Assembly: GCA_001570385.1 (NCBI GenBank)
Contig: BBYL01000007.1
Span: 124,001-188,000, forward strand
DNA from: Microtetraspora glauca
Lineage (GTDB): Bacteria; Actinomycetota; Actinomycetes; Streptosporangiales; Streptosporangiaceae
Length of the DNA: 64,000 nt
Direction: 5' to 3'
A model generated the notes under the pieces. That model worked only from the letters and a program-made list of their open reading frames with translations. It had not been told where the DNA came from and ran no database searches. Position 1 is the stretch's first letter. Every line of letters starts with the position of its first letter. Below, one piece after another: positions 17,088-27,177 of this stretch. The translations under genes and the position numbers were made by a program.

Positions 17088-18451
17088 ACACCAGCTATGA
17101 CGTGAAGTTTGGCGAGATCCAGCACCGGTCAGACCGGAAGACGGCGGCCTACATCGTGCGCTGGACGGTGGCCCGTAAGCCCAGGTCCAAGAGCTTCCGA
17201 ACCAAGGGACTGGCCTCCAGCTTCCTGTCTGACCTCCGGCAGGCAGCAAAAGCGGGGGAGGTCTTCGACGTCGCCACCGGGTTGCCGCTGCCGATGCTCG
17301 CCCCTGAGCCGCCCTCGGGGCCGACGTTCCTGGAGTTCGCACAGACCTATGTGCTCAGCCGGTGGCGCACCTCGGCGGCCCGGACCCGGGAAACCGACGT
17401 CTACGGCCTGCTGTCGCTGGTTCCGGCCCTGGTGGCCAACCTACCGACCCGGCCCGAGGACAGCGACATGCGCGAGGTCCTGCGCAGTCACGCCCTGCTG
17501 CCCAAGGACCGGCGCGGAGAACTGCCGCGCGCCCTGGTGCCGGTGCTGGCCTGGCTGGAGAGGGCATCGTTACCACTGGCCGACCTGCAAGACCCGCGCG
17601 TGGCGCGGACCGCCCTTGATGCGATCTCGGTGACCTTCACCGGCAAGGATGCCGCTGCCAACACGGTGCGCCGCAAGCGGGAGGTCCTTCACCACCTGAT
17701 CGAACTTGCCGTGGAGCAGAAGGAACTTCCCGCCAACCCGCTTCACGAGATCAAGTGGACCCCTCCCAAGGCCGCAGGCGCCATCGACCCCCGTACGGTC
17801 GTCAACCCGGAACAGGCCCGTGCGCTGCTGGCAGCCGCTCCCACGGTCGGGCGGACCCGTGGCGGGAGGCTACACGGGATGTTCGCGTGCATGTACTACG
17901 CCGCGCTCCGGCCGGAGGAGGCAGCAGCGCTGCGCCGCCAGAACTGCGACCTTCCCGACGCGGGCTGGGGCCTGATCACGGTTGAGAAGGCGCGTCCACA
18001 GGCGAACAAACGGTGGACCAACTCGGGGGAGACCCACGACTCCCGGGGGCTGAAGCACCGCGCCAAGGACGACACCCGGGAGATTCCGATCCCGCCGGCC
18101 CTGGTGGCCATCCTGCGGGCACACATCGACCGGTACGGCGTGGCCGGCGACGGGTGCCTGTTCCGCACCTCCAAGGGGCGCCCGTTCTCCTCCTCGGCCT
18201 ACTCGGCGGTCTGGCAGGAGGCCCGGCGGCGGGCCTTCACCCCTGAACAGGTCGCCTCGCCGCTCGCGGCTCGGCCGTACGACCTGCGCCACGCCGCCGT
18301 GTCTCTGTGGCTGAACGCCGGGGTCCCGGCAACAGAGGTTGCCAAGCGAGCCGGGCACAGCGTCGATGTGCTCCTGAGGGTCTACGCCAAGTGCCTCGAA
18401 GGGCAGCGAGGACACGCCAACAGCAAGATCTCTGAAGCACTGGAGGAGTGA
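17084..18451 (+). CDS. int: Tyrosine-recombinase integrase
   Basis: A 455-aa protein starting at GTG 17084, overlapping the xis stop. The catalytic residues of the tyrosine recombinases are present: Arg in YYAALRPEEAAAL (near residue 278), HxxR-type in YDLRHAAVS (near 401), GHSVDVLLRVYAK with the nucleophile Tyr near 435. It is longer than phage lambda Int, as usual for AICE integrases. No tRNA gene or obvious att repeat was found near its 3' end, so the target site is unidentified. Confidence 0.92.
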   Translation: MNTSYDVKFGEIQHRSDRKTAAYIVRWTVARKPRSKSFRTKGLASSFLSDLRQAAKAGEVFDVATGLPLPMLAPEPPSGPTFLEFAQTYVLSRWRTSAARTRETDVYGLLSLVPALVANLPTRPEDSDMREVLRSHALLPKDRRGELPRALVPVLAWLERASLPLADLQDPRVARTALDAISVTFTGKDAAANTVRRKREVLHHLIELAVEQKELPANPLHEIKWTPPKAAGAIDPRTVVNPEQARALLAAAPTVGRTRGGRLHGMFACMYYAALRPEEAAALRRQNCDLPDAGWGLITVEKARPQANKRWTNSGETHDSRGLKHRAKDDTREIPIPPALVAILRAHIDRYGVAGDGCLFRTSKGRPFSSSAYSAVWQEARRRAFTPEQVASPLAARPYDLRHAAVSLWLNAGVPATEVAKRAGHSVDVLLRVYAKCLEGQRGHANSKISEALEE

Positions 18452-18471
18452 GCTGCCGATCCTGTCCCACC

Positions 18472-18495
18472 AGGCCCCGGGCTGTCCCGGGGCCT
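18472..18495 (+). terminator. Strong hairpin after int
   Basis: AGGCCCCGGG, a four-base CTGT loop, and the exact complement CCCGGGGCCT form a ten-bp GC stem 20 bases after the int stop codon. No T-run follows, which is common for actinomycete terminators. The attachment site may lie in or near this region. Confidence 0.7.
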
Positions 18496-18535
18496 TCGCT
18501 ATTTCTGGGAGCGACGGGCTCGTTACACTTCAGTA

Positions 18536-19164
18536 GTGATCACGATGACGCCGGTCCTTGAGCGGTGGTCTGGCGACTGCCCGTTCTGGGCTGTCGAGCA
18601 GCGTGAGTTCCTCCTCACGGTTCCCCGCCTGCCGACGCCGGAGAGGGTCGGAGCCATCGTGTGGGCGTTGATCGGGAGAAACGTCACCGATGATGATCTG
18701 TCGATCACCGTGGCGGACGCGGCCGAAGCGATCGAGGCGTATCTGACCTCTGACGATGAGCCTTATGCGCCAGGCGGTCTCCGCGTCACAGCTGACGATG
18801 TCGTCATCGACTCCGGCTGCTGCGTGGGGCTCGACGAATGGCGTGACTGGCTGAATGTCGTGGGCGGACAGGTGATCGACCTCGGTCACGACCCTGACGT
18901 GCTGCTGGAACATCATGGGCCGGTGCTGCGCCTCTGGCAGGACAAGGACCAGATCCTCCCGCAGGAACTCCCCGGCCCATCTGAGCGATACATCGAAATC
19001 CCCCGCGATGTCCTGCCCCCCTTCTCCAGGGCGTTCAGCAGGACCTCGCCGGCTTCCTGCTCGCACTGCGGGAGTGGGCACAGGACATCGTTCCCGGCCT
19101 GGCCGATCAGCTGGTTCTCGCGGTGGACCGACGCTTGCAGATCAGTGCTCCCCTCGACGCCTGA
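18536..19164 (+). pseudogene. Unknown protein with frameshift at a six-C run
   Basis: From GTG 18536 (or ATG 18545) the frame encodes about 160 plausible residues (for example DPDVLLEHHGPVLRLWQDK), then turns into a Cys/Ser-rich run. In the next frame the protein-like text LQGVQQDLAGFLLALREWAQ runs to a stop at 19164. Adding one C to the run at 19016-19021 restores one protein of about 210 aa. No domain is recognised. Confidence 0.6.
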
Positions 19165-19450
19165 GGCACGGAGCGCCTTTGCTATTTCGGCGACCGACCT
19201 GCGGAAAGGCGTTCAAGATCGTCCCCAATATGTCCCGCGATCATTGACCTACGGCTACATATGGCGGCACTCGGCTGCATGCGATCGCTAAGAGGAGCCG
19301 CGCTGAGCCCCAGGTCAGAGGCAAAGCGGCTGGTCAAAGAAGTGCCCCCGGCCAGGCACGCCGCAAATCTACGGCGCCTCCACCTGCTGTTTCGTTCGGC
19401 CGCCTCATCGTTGAGGCCCGTGCTGACGTGGTCAAGGGAGGCGCGGACCG

Positions 19451-20079
19451 GTGAGCGTTGCCTTGAGCCCTTCCCCTGACCGCTGGATTCGATGGACGAC
19501 CACGTCTGCGCTGGTCGCTGGATCGCCGCGATTGTCTCATATCGACACATGCACGAGCCGGCTCTGCGGCATGGTGAGAGCGAGCTCGGGCGATGTTCGT
19601 TCCGCTCGCCGTCGACGGCATGATCGTGGCCTTGTCCATGTTGATCCTCCTCGCCAGCCGCTACGGGCGGCGTGGGGGAGCGCTGGTATGGACTCTCTTG
19701 ATTGTCGGCAGCTTGGCCAGCCTCGGCGCCAACGTCGCGGTAGCGGACCCGACACTGATCGCCCGGATCATTGCTGCGTGGCCATCATCTGCCCTGATCG
19801 GCGCGCGAGATGCTCATGGGCCAGATTCGCCAGAGCCGCGCCGTTCGTGGGCCGGTCGGCGCACCACCGGGTGATTTCCGTCCAGGTGACACGGCCACTG
19901 ACATTGACATGGGACGCGAGCGGCGAGAGCTTCACCGGATGGCCTGGCAGTGGGCTCTCGCCAATCGCCGTCCAGATGGCGGCCTCCCCTCCGGATCGAC
20001 CCTCGCGGAGGCATTCTCGAAAAGCCCGCGATGGGGCCGATGGATCAAGAGCGCAGGCTTGGCCGGCGAGTTCGGATGA
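19451..20079 (+). pseudogene. Decayed DUF2637 (SpdB-like) gene
   Basis: Pieces of one DUF2637 membrane protein are spread over at least three frames: SVALSPSPDRWIRWTTT, AAIVSYRHMH, MFVPLAVDGMIVALSML with WTLLIVGSLASLGANVA, and a C-terminal helix segment ALANRRPDGGLP with WGRWIKSAGLAGEFG. Several frameshifts show real decay rather than a single read error. It is a relic of another conjugative element beside the intact one at 7449-18495. Confidence 0.7.
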
Positions 20080-20165
20080 CCAGAACGCACTCCCAGTATT
20101 CACGGGGAGTGCCCTCGACGGTCAGGGGCCTGCCAGCGGCTATCGAAGGCACTCCGCCTATCCCA

Positions 20166-22049
20166 TTAGGGACTGAAGAAGCCGACGTTCTGCTCCTTCA
20201 GCGAGCCGATGACGAGACCGCGATCCAAGAAGCGGTTGAACTCCTCGCAAGCGGTCTCCGGGAGGAGGGCGCAAGAGTGGCAGGCGGCGAGGTTGCAAGA
20301 ATCGGGGCCTTGGCCGCCTTCCCCGGCCTCCATGCAGATGGGGTCGGTCGAGCACCATTCCGCGTTGGCCAGGGCTGTGCTCCATGCCCGTTCCAGATTC
20401 CCGGGCTTGCCCATCCTGACGAGCCCGCCCATGGTGCCCTCAGCGTCGCCGGCCGCTGTGTAGATCAAGAGTCCAGCCATCGGCGCTTCTCGTTCAGCGG
20501 AGACGTACAGGCGTTCTCGAAGGGAGGCTGTGCTGTAGCCGCACTCGAAGATCAGCTGGTTGATGAGCAGATGGGCGACCGTATGAATGAGGATGAACCG
20601 GGGAGTCAGCTCCCGTGGTGCGAGCTGACGATCCGCGACGACGCCCATGTAGCGACGCGCGATGAGCTGGGCGCGCTGTCCGACCTCCGGACGGCTCTCC
20701 CAGTCTCGAAGCCGCTGCTCGTCGAGCTCCAGATAGATCCCCTCGCCCGAGACGGTGTACGCGGGCAGCCATTCCCGATCCGGCGAGGGCTGGGCTTTCC
20801 AGAGTTGGCTCTTGCCGTCCCTCAGCTTGAGCCCCGAGGACGTGAGCCGTGTGAATCCCCAGAGGGCGCGGGTTTCCCGGAGCGACTCAACGAGCCGCAC
20901 GCGTAAGAACGTTCCAGCGATGTCGCTGTGGTACGGCGTTGCTGCGGTCGTGACCACCAGGTTGGGGTGGTCAATCCCGTCGCGGAGCATGTCGAACTCA
21001 GGCCGCCGCCAACCCGTAGGAGACAGTTCGTCGAGGTCGTAGACCTGCTCGGCCTTCTTTCCGCCGGAGACCTCGTCAAGTGCATCCTGGATCACAGCGT
21101 CGGTGAACGGTTTGAGGATGTCGTACTGGTCCATCATCCGGATGGTCTCAAAGGTGACCTCTCCCGTGGTCTTCTTGGCGAACTGGATCGCTGTCACGAA
21201 GTCCGGCCTGTTGAGAATCTCCAGCAGCTTCGGAGGTGTGCTGCTCGCGCTCTGCGGGAGATAGATCGAGCTCTCCACGAGAGGGAAATAGACATTTGAG
21301 GCGCCGCGCAGGCTGCCACGCAAGGGCTGGCCACACGGCTTCGTCGTATCACCGAGCCACGGTTGCCAGCCTTGGCAAGAGTATTCGCTGCCTTTTTCGA
21401 GTCGGCTGGTGAGGACTGTGGTGGGCTCCCCATCCACACTCGTAGCGGTGGTAACGCCTTCCAGAGGACGGAACTTGTCGCACTTGTCGCATCGAACGAC
21501 CTGGCCCGAGAGCGATCCCGTACCCACCGCCCGCAGCCGTATGACCCCTTGGCAGGTCGGCTGGAGACTGCGATGTACCCATTCGCGCCAGGGAAAGTCG
21601 CCAATATGACCCTTTTCGCAGATCACGACGAAGGGTACCTGAGACATTGCGGGGCCCTTGGACGTGGGCTTGCCCGGAGTCTGGTGCTTCACGTCGGGGC
21701 ATCGTGCCTTGCCGTAGAAGGAGAGCGGCTGCTGCTCCAGCCGCTTGCAGTATGGGCAGAAGCTCCACGTGGGGAATCTCAAGAACGGAACGGTCAACCT
21801 GATGTTGGGTGTTCTGGGCGCCCCCGTCTGAGGTCTCCGGTAGTCAGGCGGCAGGCGAAAGTGGTTGACCCGTAAGCGTCGCTGGAGACGCCACTCGTCG
21901 ATGCGATAGGCGCCGGGATCGACGTCGTCGCCCTCGTACCAGTGGTCCAGCCCGCCGGCGATGACGGTACTGCCGTCGACGAGGACGGTCATCGCGCCTA
22001 CCCCGAAGGGGGAGATGAGCTGGGCCCGGCGAATGTTTCCGCTGGTCAT
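20166..22049 (-). CDS. drmB: DrmB-type DUF1998 protein of a DISARM-like system
   Basis: A 627-aa protein overlapping the drmA stop in ATGA form. It opens RRAQLISPFGVGAM, contains CPYCKRLEQQ and later CDKCDKF zinc pairs, the block VICEKGHIGDFPWREWVH (about 148-165), a DUF1998 helix region (RFILIHTVAHLLINQLI, about 470) and a final Cys cluster (CNLAACHSCALLPETACEEF). This is the DrmB/DUF1998 layout. In DISARM, DrmB works with DrmA to recognise and block incoming phage DNA. It is the last gene of the operon; no DrmC phospholipase gene follows. Confidence 0.88.
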   Translation of the reverse strand: MTSGNIRRAQLISPFGVGAMTVLVDGSTVIAGGLDHWYEGDDVDPGAYRIDEWRLQRRLRVNHFRLPPDYRRPQTGAPRTPNIRLTVPFLRFPTWSFCPYCKRLEQQPLSFYGKARCPDVKHQTPGKPTSKGPAMSQVPFVVICEKGHIGDFPWREWVHRSLQPTCQGVIRLRAVGTGSLSGQVVRCDKCDKFRPLEGVTTATSVDGEPTTVLTSRLEKGSEYSCQGWQPWLGDTTKPCGQPLRGSLRGASNVYFPLVESSIYLPQSASSTPPKLLEILNRPDFVTAIQFAKKTTGEVTFETIRMMDQYDILKPFTDAVIQDALDEVSGGKKAEQVYDLDELSPTGWRRPEFDMLRDGIDHPNLVVTTAATPYHSDIAGTFLRVRLVESLRETRALWGFTRLTSSGLKLRDGKSQLWKAQPSPDREWLPAYTVSGEGIYLELDEQRLRDWESRPEVGQRAQLIARRYMGVVADRQLAPRELTPRFILIHTVAHLLINQLIFECGYSTASLRERLYVSAEREAPMAGLLIYTAAGDAEGTMGGLVRMGKPGNLERAWSTALANAEWCSTDPICMEAGEGGQGPDSCNLAACHSCALLPETACEEFNRFLDRGLVIGSLKEQNVGFFSP

Positions 22050-25000
22050 GACATCTCCTCGGGATCCGGCGCTTGCTGGTAGGCCGTAGTGACTTCAGCG
22101 CGGCATTCGACATCGACATTGCGCATGGACGATGGGACCTCCCAGGTGGGGGCCTTGTTGCCGTCCGGTGTTCCGGAGTACCTCATCAGCCCGTTATGAG
22201 GGTCGCCCGATATCGGGTTGGCGTCCCACTCCGCCCTGCCCCAGTCGCCCCACTCCTCCAAAGCACGCGTGACCTCTCGCTCGGCGGCGTCTATCTCCTC
22301 GGGGTCGACCAGCATGGCTCGCGAGAGCAGCGTGTTCGCCGCCCGCTCAGCGAGATCCCGGGGTGCCGGCCACGGAGGGAGATCCATAGGTCCAGTGGTC
22401 CGGACGTGCGCGACCAGGGCGCCGCGGAGGGCGCGCTTGAGCACGGGGCGAGCGAACGGGGTGACGCTGGTCGGTTCCACCTGCGCGTAGAGCCGCTCGT
22501 GGTAGGTGCGGAACCGCTCGTAGTGCGACCTGTCTCTCGGCTTGGCGGCGCCATACAAGGTGACCACCAGACCGGGGCGCTCTTCCCATCTGCGCCCGAC
22601 CCGGCCGGAGACCTGAATGTACTGAGATGTGGTCTTAGGCTGGCCGACGATGGCCATGAGAGACAGCCGATCGATGTCGACGCCTACCTCGATGATGTTG
22701 GAGGAGAGGCACACGTCGACGGCCTTGCCCGAGGCGTAGGTCGCAGAGAGTTCGTCGATGGCGCGAGGAATCTCGTCATTCCGGCGTCGGCTGGTGAGCT
22801 CCATGGCGGTACGCGGGTATCTGACCTCCTCCAGCCCCTCTCTACGGCGCAAACCGACCACGTAGTCAGGAATGTCCGACTGGAGCAGGGAGAGGGTGTT
22901 GCCGAGTTCCCGGAGGCTGTTGAAGAACCAAAGGCAGGTCCACCAAGGGTCTTTCTGGTCGTTGGGGAGAGTAACCGGAGCCTGCAGGAGTGCGGCGGCG
23001 GTTCTAACCTGGACACTTTGGATGGAGCCGAGCCCAGGTGCATGCACGCCTACATAGAGACGGCCGGGGAGGAGCTTCTTGTGCTCGTCGCGCGCCCATA
23101 CGGCAAAAAAGGAATCCTCTGCTGTGAGCCCGGGCGGGGGAAAGAGAGCCACGTGCTCCCTGCCGTACACCGCCTTCGTCTGCTCGGCATAGCGACGGAT
23201 CGTGGCGGTGGAGGCGATGATCTTCGGCTTGACGGGGGCGTCTCCTCGCCGGTCTGTGCAGAGGTCCTCGACGACGGCCTCATACATTCCAACCATGGAG
23301 CCGAGCGGACCTGAGATGAGATGGAACTCATCCTGAATGATCAAGCTAGGCGGCGACGCCACCTGGCCGCCTGACTCATCGCGCCCGAAGAGCGCTCGCG
23401 CCGCTGGGCGCCACGGAATCATGGCGAACTTGTCGACAGTTCCGATCACCATCGACGGAGGCTTCTCGTAGATGTCCTCGTCGACAACCAGTAGAGGTAG
23501 CCCGCGGTTGAAGGGACACTGGCGGTCTGGGCACTCCAAGGTGACGCGGTCCCGGTGCCGTCGGTAGCCAGGGATGACCGAATTCTGCGCCTTCTTGCCT
23601 CGCGACCGCAACTGCTCGGCTGTCGGGCCGAGCTTTGCAGCGCACCACGGGCAGCGAAGCAGCAGGAATTGGTTGGCAGCCTGAGCAGGATCCTTGGCGA
23701 GGCTCTTCCATGCGTCCACTGCCTTGTCGCGGCGGTTCGGTGTGGTGGTGCCGCCGAGCCAGATACCGATGGTGTACGGCTCGCTCCCCAAGTCAGTTCG
23801 TCCCGCCCGGAGCCGTTCCATCGCGCAGATGAGTGAGGCGGCGCGGAGGAACTGCTGGGCGGTCAGAAGGCGCAGGGTGTAGCGCATGATGACGTCAGTG
23901 CCGACGTCGTCGGGGTTGCGAAGCCTCCGCAGGAACATCGAGAAGGCTGCCACAGCCAAGTACGCCTCGGTCTTGCCGCCACCGGTCGGAAAGAAGATCA
24001 GTTCCACGTTGTCCCGGTCGTCACTCAAGGGGTTGGCGACCGATTCGATGACGGCAAGAAAGAAAGCGATCTGGAAGGGACGCCAGTCACCGCGCCCTGG
24101 AGGGAGGTCTCCCTTGGGCGGTTCGCCTTCAACCTTCACAAAGTTCTGCTCATCAAGGATCGTCTCTCTAGCGGAGACGTTGGAGCGGGCTTGCTGATCG
24201 ACCATTGCCTGGTTGGCCAGATAGAAGGCGGTAGCTACCTTCTCGTCTGTACCAACCAGTTTCCACCCACTGCTCATCCGCTTCAGAGCAGCCTCGCACT
24301 GACGCAGGTGTTCCTCTGCGGCATCCTGATGCTCCACAGGAAGGATGGCCACCTCCTTATGCCGCTTCTCTATCCACTGCTTGTATCGGAGGATGACCTC
24401 CTCCACCTGGGCTGCCGCTTCGTCTCTCCGCTCGGGCTTGGCAAGAGCAGTCATGCTGACGCTGAGCGTGCTTCGGTCTTCCCGAAGGATCACCGGAGTG
24501 ACGCTTGGGGTCTCGAAGCTGGGGAGACAGACGGCGTCGATGCGGGTCGTGGCACCTCCAGGCTCACGCGCCCAGTCAGCGGCACATCCGTGGCCGAGAG
24601 CGAAGGTCTGATGATGCCGGTAGAGCAGAGCGATGGACTTCTCTTCCGCATTCAGTTGCCGACGACCGCGCTCCTCCGGGTAGGGAAGGAAGACGCCTCC
24701 GTCTTCCACCGTGGCTGAAAGCTGTGCCTGGAAGAGCGTGTACTTGTCCCCGCTTCCCGAGGACCGGTTGGTGACGGTGATCGTGACGAGGTGCTTCCCG
24801 TCAATACACCTGCTGAAAGCCCGTACATCGATGTCGAGGCCGTCGTTCCCGTCGGCGTCTATCTTGCTCGGGCGTACTAGGCGTCGGGTGCCCGTTGGCG
24901 CGAGGTCCTTCGCGGTGAACTCCGCCCGCACCGAGACCGGGCTTCTGACCCACCAGGGATCAGGCTTGGAGCCGCCCACCTCGACCTGGAAGCTTCGGTA

Positions 25001-25474
25001 CCTGCCGAACGATGCATGGACGACGATTCTGGCGTCGTCCGGTAGGTCGCAGTGCACGGAGATACCAAGCGTGCTCTGCTTGCGAGTGTTCGCCAGAGAA
25101 AGATCGAGGTCGTCGTCTAACTCATCCTTAATCTTGGAGATGTCGGCCTGCCGCTTCTCGGTGAGCTTGTCATCGATGAACGGCTCGGACAGTGCTTCAG
25201 ATATGGATTCCAGCCCTGGCGCCGGCGCTCCTGGCTCTTCCTCCTCACCGGCCGGCGCGAGGGTGGCCATGCCGTACCGGCGCAAGGGCTTGAAGTCGTG
25301 AAGGATCTCTTCGCCGGTGGCTGCGTCCCGCCACGGGCCGCGCGCATCTTCCTTGGTCGGAAAGTTGAGGATCTTGGAGGGATCGAGGGGCTTGCCCAGG
25401 GGTTTGGGCCCGACAAGTTCCGCGCGTAGATCGTTTAGGACCTTCTCCCTCGAACCGAGAAACTTCGCCATCAC
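22046..25474 (-). CDS. drmA: DrmA-type SF2 helicase of a DISARM-like system
   Basis: A 1142-aa protein (GTG 25474, or ATG 25471). Helicase motifs: FFPTGGGKTEAYL (Walker A, about 494-506), IIQDEFHLISG (motif II as DEFH, about 712-722), SSNIIEVGVDID, and QYIQVSGRVGRR (motif VI, about 949-960). Cys pairs (CPWC; CPDRQC) form a zinc insert between the lobes. The size and the DrmB partner match DrmA, which in published DISARM structures forms a complex with DrmB and threads DNA with 5' ends. Neighbours overlap by 1-4 bases, so the operon is tightly coupled. Confidence 0.88.
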   Translation of the reverse strand: MMAKFLGSREKVLNDLRAELVGPKPLGKPLDPSKILNFPTKEDARGPWRDAATGEEILHDFKPLRRYGMATLAPAGEEEEPGAPAPGLESISEALSEPFIDDKLTEKRQADISKIKDELDDDLDLSLANTRKQSTLGISVHCDLPDDARIVVHASFGRYRSFQVEVGGSKPDPWWVRSPVSVRAEFTAKDLAPTGTRRLVRPSKIDADGNDGLDIDVRAFSRCIDGKHLVTITVTNRSSGSGDKYTLFQAQLSATVEDGGVFLPYPEERGRRQLNAEEKSIALLYRHHQTFALGHGCAADWAREPGGATTRIDAVCLPSFETPSVTPVILREDRSTLSVSMTALAKPERRDEAAAQVEEVILRYKQWIEKRHKEVAILPVEHQDAAEEHLRQCEAALKRMSSGWKLVGTDEKVATAFYLANQAMVDQQARSNVSARETILDEQNFVKVEGEPPKGDLPPGRGDWRPFQIAFFLAVIESVANPLSDDRDNVELIFFPTGGGKTEAYLAVAAFSMFLRRLRNPDDVGTDVIMRYTLRLLTAQQFLRAASLICAMERLRAGRTDLGSEPYTIGIWLGGTTTPNRRDKAVDAWKSLAKDPAQAANQFLLLRCPWCAAKLGPTAEQLRSRGKKAQNSVIPGYRRHRDRVTLECPDRQCPFNRGLPLLVVDEDIYEKPPSMVIGTVDKFAMIPWRPAARALFGRDESGGQVASPPSLIIQDEFHLISGPLGSMVGMYEAVVEDLCTDRRGDAPVKPKIIASTATIRRYAEQTKAVYGREHVALFPPPGLTAEDSFFAVWARDEHKKLLPGRLYVGVHAPGLGSIQSVQVRTAAALLQAPVTLPNDQKDPWWTCLWFFNSLRELGNTLSLLQSDIPDYVVGLRRREGLEEVRYPRTAMELTSRRRNDEIPRAIDELSATYASGKAVDVCLSSNIIEVGVDIDRLSLMAIVGQPKTTSQYIQVSGRVGRRWEERPGLVVTLYGAAKPRDRSHYERFRTYHERLYAQVEPTSVTPFARPVLKRALRGALVAHVRTTGPMDLPPWPAPRDLAERAANTLLSRAMLVDPEEIDAAEREVTRALEEWGDWGRAEWDANPISGDPHNGLMRYSGTPDGNKAPTWEVPSSMRNVDVECRAEVTTAYQQAPDPEEMS

Positions 25475-27177
25475 CGATTCCTCCTGCCGAGATTGCGGGC
25501 CATCTGATGCATGGCCTGGTTGTTCGCGAGCACAATCAACCGATCAGCGCCCCTGCTAAGCGCGATGTACAGCAGCGCCTCCGCGTCAGGGCCTTCGGCC
25601 GACTCGATGTCGGTGACGATTACGGCAGGTGCATCGAGTCCCTTGAACGCGTGGATAGTCGTGTAACCGGTCTTCTTGCCGGTCACGCTCTCGTACGGCT
25701 TGAGCCTCTCGCGCAGAGCGGTGCTGGTACATCCGCGGGCGACTCCTTGAGCGCGAGGCGAGATGACGACGATCTGCTCCGGGGAGTAGTGATCTCGCTG
25801 TAGAAGGTCCAAAGCCTGGGCCAGTTTGAGCTCCTGTTCACCCGGTGAGGTGTACTGGACATACTCCACGTTCACGCCGTCGTCCGGCCGTCGGAACTTC
25901 TTGTAGACGGTGCCAAGCCCGGTGAGCTGGACCGCTGCCTGGCCGATGCGGGGGGTGTTCCGGCAGTTGTGATGGAGGACCGGCCGGAAGAAAGACGGGG
26001 CTCTGGCCGCCAGTACTTCCCGCCCATCGGCGACCTCGTAGATCGCCTGCCTCAGGAAGTCGCCGAACATTAACCATCGGCCTGCCGCGAGACCGCCCTT
26101 CACCATCAGATCCATCACGTCGAGGTATTCAGGAGTGCAGAGGTCCTGCGCCTCGTCAACGATCAGTACGTCAGCCTGATCATCCGCATCTAGAAGCGCG
26201 CCGAGCGCGAGATCCGGCAATTCGTACCGCCACCAACTCGACTCGGTCTCCTTAGGTGGATCGACCTTGGCGAGCGACGTCATGGCCTTGTGCAGGGTGC
26301 CTGCGGTCACGCCAGGAAGGTCTGCGAGCTGAGCTTTGAGCCATCTGCCGAGCAAGCGGTTGAAACAGACAAGCCGGACCGATTGTCCTTGAAGGCTTGC
26401 CCGCCGAGCGGCTTCGAGAGCAAGGAATGTCTTGCCGGTGCCCGCGGCCCCGGTGAAGAGAGCCCGGGGTTCGGCGTCTATGAGATCGAGCGCCTCATAC
26501 TGCTCCTCAAGGAACGATGCCCGCTCGTCATCTCGTAGCCTCTGCACATCGACGGGGGATATCGCCATCTCGAACCGAGGCCGGAGCCTGGCAGCGAGCT
26601 GGTTACATTGCTGGTCAGTGGGCTCATCGAGTGCGGGGTTGAAGCTAGATCTGGTGCTGGCGAGGTGGCGTCGGGCCTGAACCAGCACAGCGGTCAGAGC
26701 CCTCGACACCGGCTGGCGAATGAGGTCATCTCGGTCGAGGAGCTGCCAATCGTGCCATTCAGGAGAAGGGGGCACGGCTGCGGTGCTGGCGTCGGTGAAC
26801 CAGACGGCTGACCAGAACGGGATGTGGGTCAGGTCGAGACGGCCTTGCCCCAGATACTTCCTCAGGCTGTGCATAGCCTCCGAAGCCTGGACGAACGGGC
26901 TGCGCGTGGGTGGACGCTGCGCCCCGAGGTGCCACGTACCTGCGTTGTCCCTGCCTATGCTGCGATGTGACTTCACCTCAACGCAGAGGACGCCGAGGCG
27001 GGGAACGATGACGACAAAGTCCACCTCACCCTCGACTCTTCTGAGGTGCTGGGCGATGTGCAGGGAATGGAGAACGGTCCAACCGTCCGTCCCGGGGTCG
27101 CTCCGGAGTCGGTCGAAGAGGCGCCGCTCACCGGGCGGCGCACCCCTATCGATCATCGGGGGGATCATTCGAGCCAT
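25471..27177 (-). CDS. NERD nuclease-like domain fused to SF1 (UvrD-like) helicase
   Basis: About 568 aa; starts at 27177 or at ATG 27168, which overlaps the upstream stop in ATGA form. The N-terminal NERD domain has GEVDFVVIVPRLGVLCVEVK (about 50-70), the D...ExK arrangement of the PD-(D/E)xK nucleases. Helicase motifs follow: FTGAAGTGKTFLALEA (about 242-257), VLIVDEAQD (about 338), TIHAFKGLDAPAVIV and LLYIALSRG. It could cut and unwind DNA. It is not a core DISARM component I know of; its position between the two unknown genes and drmA argues that it is part of this variant. Confidence 0.85.
   Translation of the reverse strand: MARMIPPMIDRGAPPGERRLFDRLRSDPGTDGWTVLHSLHIAQHLRRVEGEVDFVVIVPRLGVLCVEVKSHRSIGRDNAGTWHLGAQRPPTRSPFVQASEAMHSLRKYLGQGRLDLTHIPFWSAVWFTDASTAAVPPSPEWHDWQLLDRDDLIRQPVSRALTAVLVQARRHLASTRSSFNPALDEPTDQQCNQLAARLRPRFEMAISPVDVQRLRDDERASFLEEQYEALDLIDAEPRALFTGAAGTGKTFLALEAARRASLQGQSVRLVCFNRLLGRWLKAQLADLPGVTAGTLHKAMTSLAKVDPPKETESSWWRYELPDLALGALLDADDQADVLIVDEAQDLCTPEYLDVMDLMVKGGLAAGRWLMFGDFLRQAIYEVADGREVLAARAPSFFRPVLHHNCRNTPRIGQAAVQLTGLGTVYKKFRRPDDGVNVEYVQYTSPGEQELKLAQALDLLQRDHYSPEQIVVISPRAQGVARGCTSTALRERLKPYESVTGKKTGYTTIHAFKGLDAPAVIVTDIESAEGPDAEALLYIALSRGADRLIVLANNQAMHQMARNLGRRNR

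Larger units (their letters stand above)
7449..18495. mobile_element. pSAM2-like actinomycete integrative and conjugative element
   Basis: korSA-like, traSA, spdB, repSA, xis and int occur in the canonical order from 11747 to 18451, which defines an AICE. The genes from 7449 to 11594 are accessory: paired regulators, GntR, HD, DUF4265 and Nudix. They share GACGTC operator words with the core promoter, so I include them. The left end is not defined; no flanking direct repeat or tRNA was found. All core genes look intact, so the element may still be able to move. Confidence 0.7.

Noticed and set aside
18452-18535. tRNA gene or attachment site at the int end
   Set aside because: No cloverleaf or TPsiC-like sequence and no matching repeat at the left end were found.
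22073-23314. Long plus-strand frame (413 aa) opposite drmA
   Set aside because: Antisense to well-supported helicase motifs; its composition is that of a shadow frame and no ribosome site or motif supports it.
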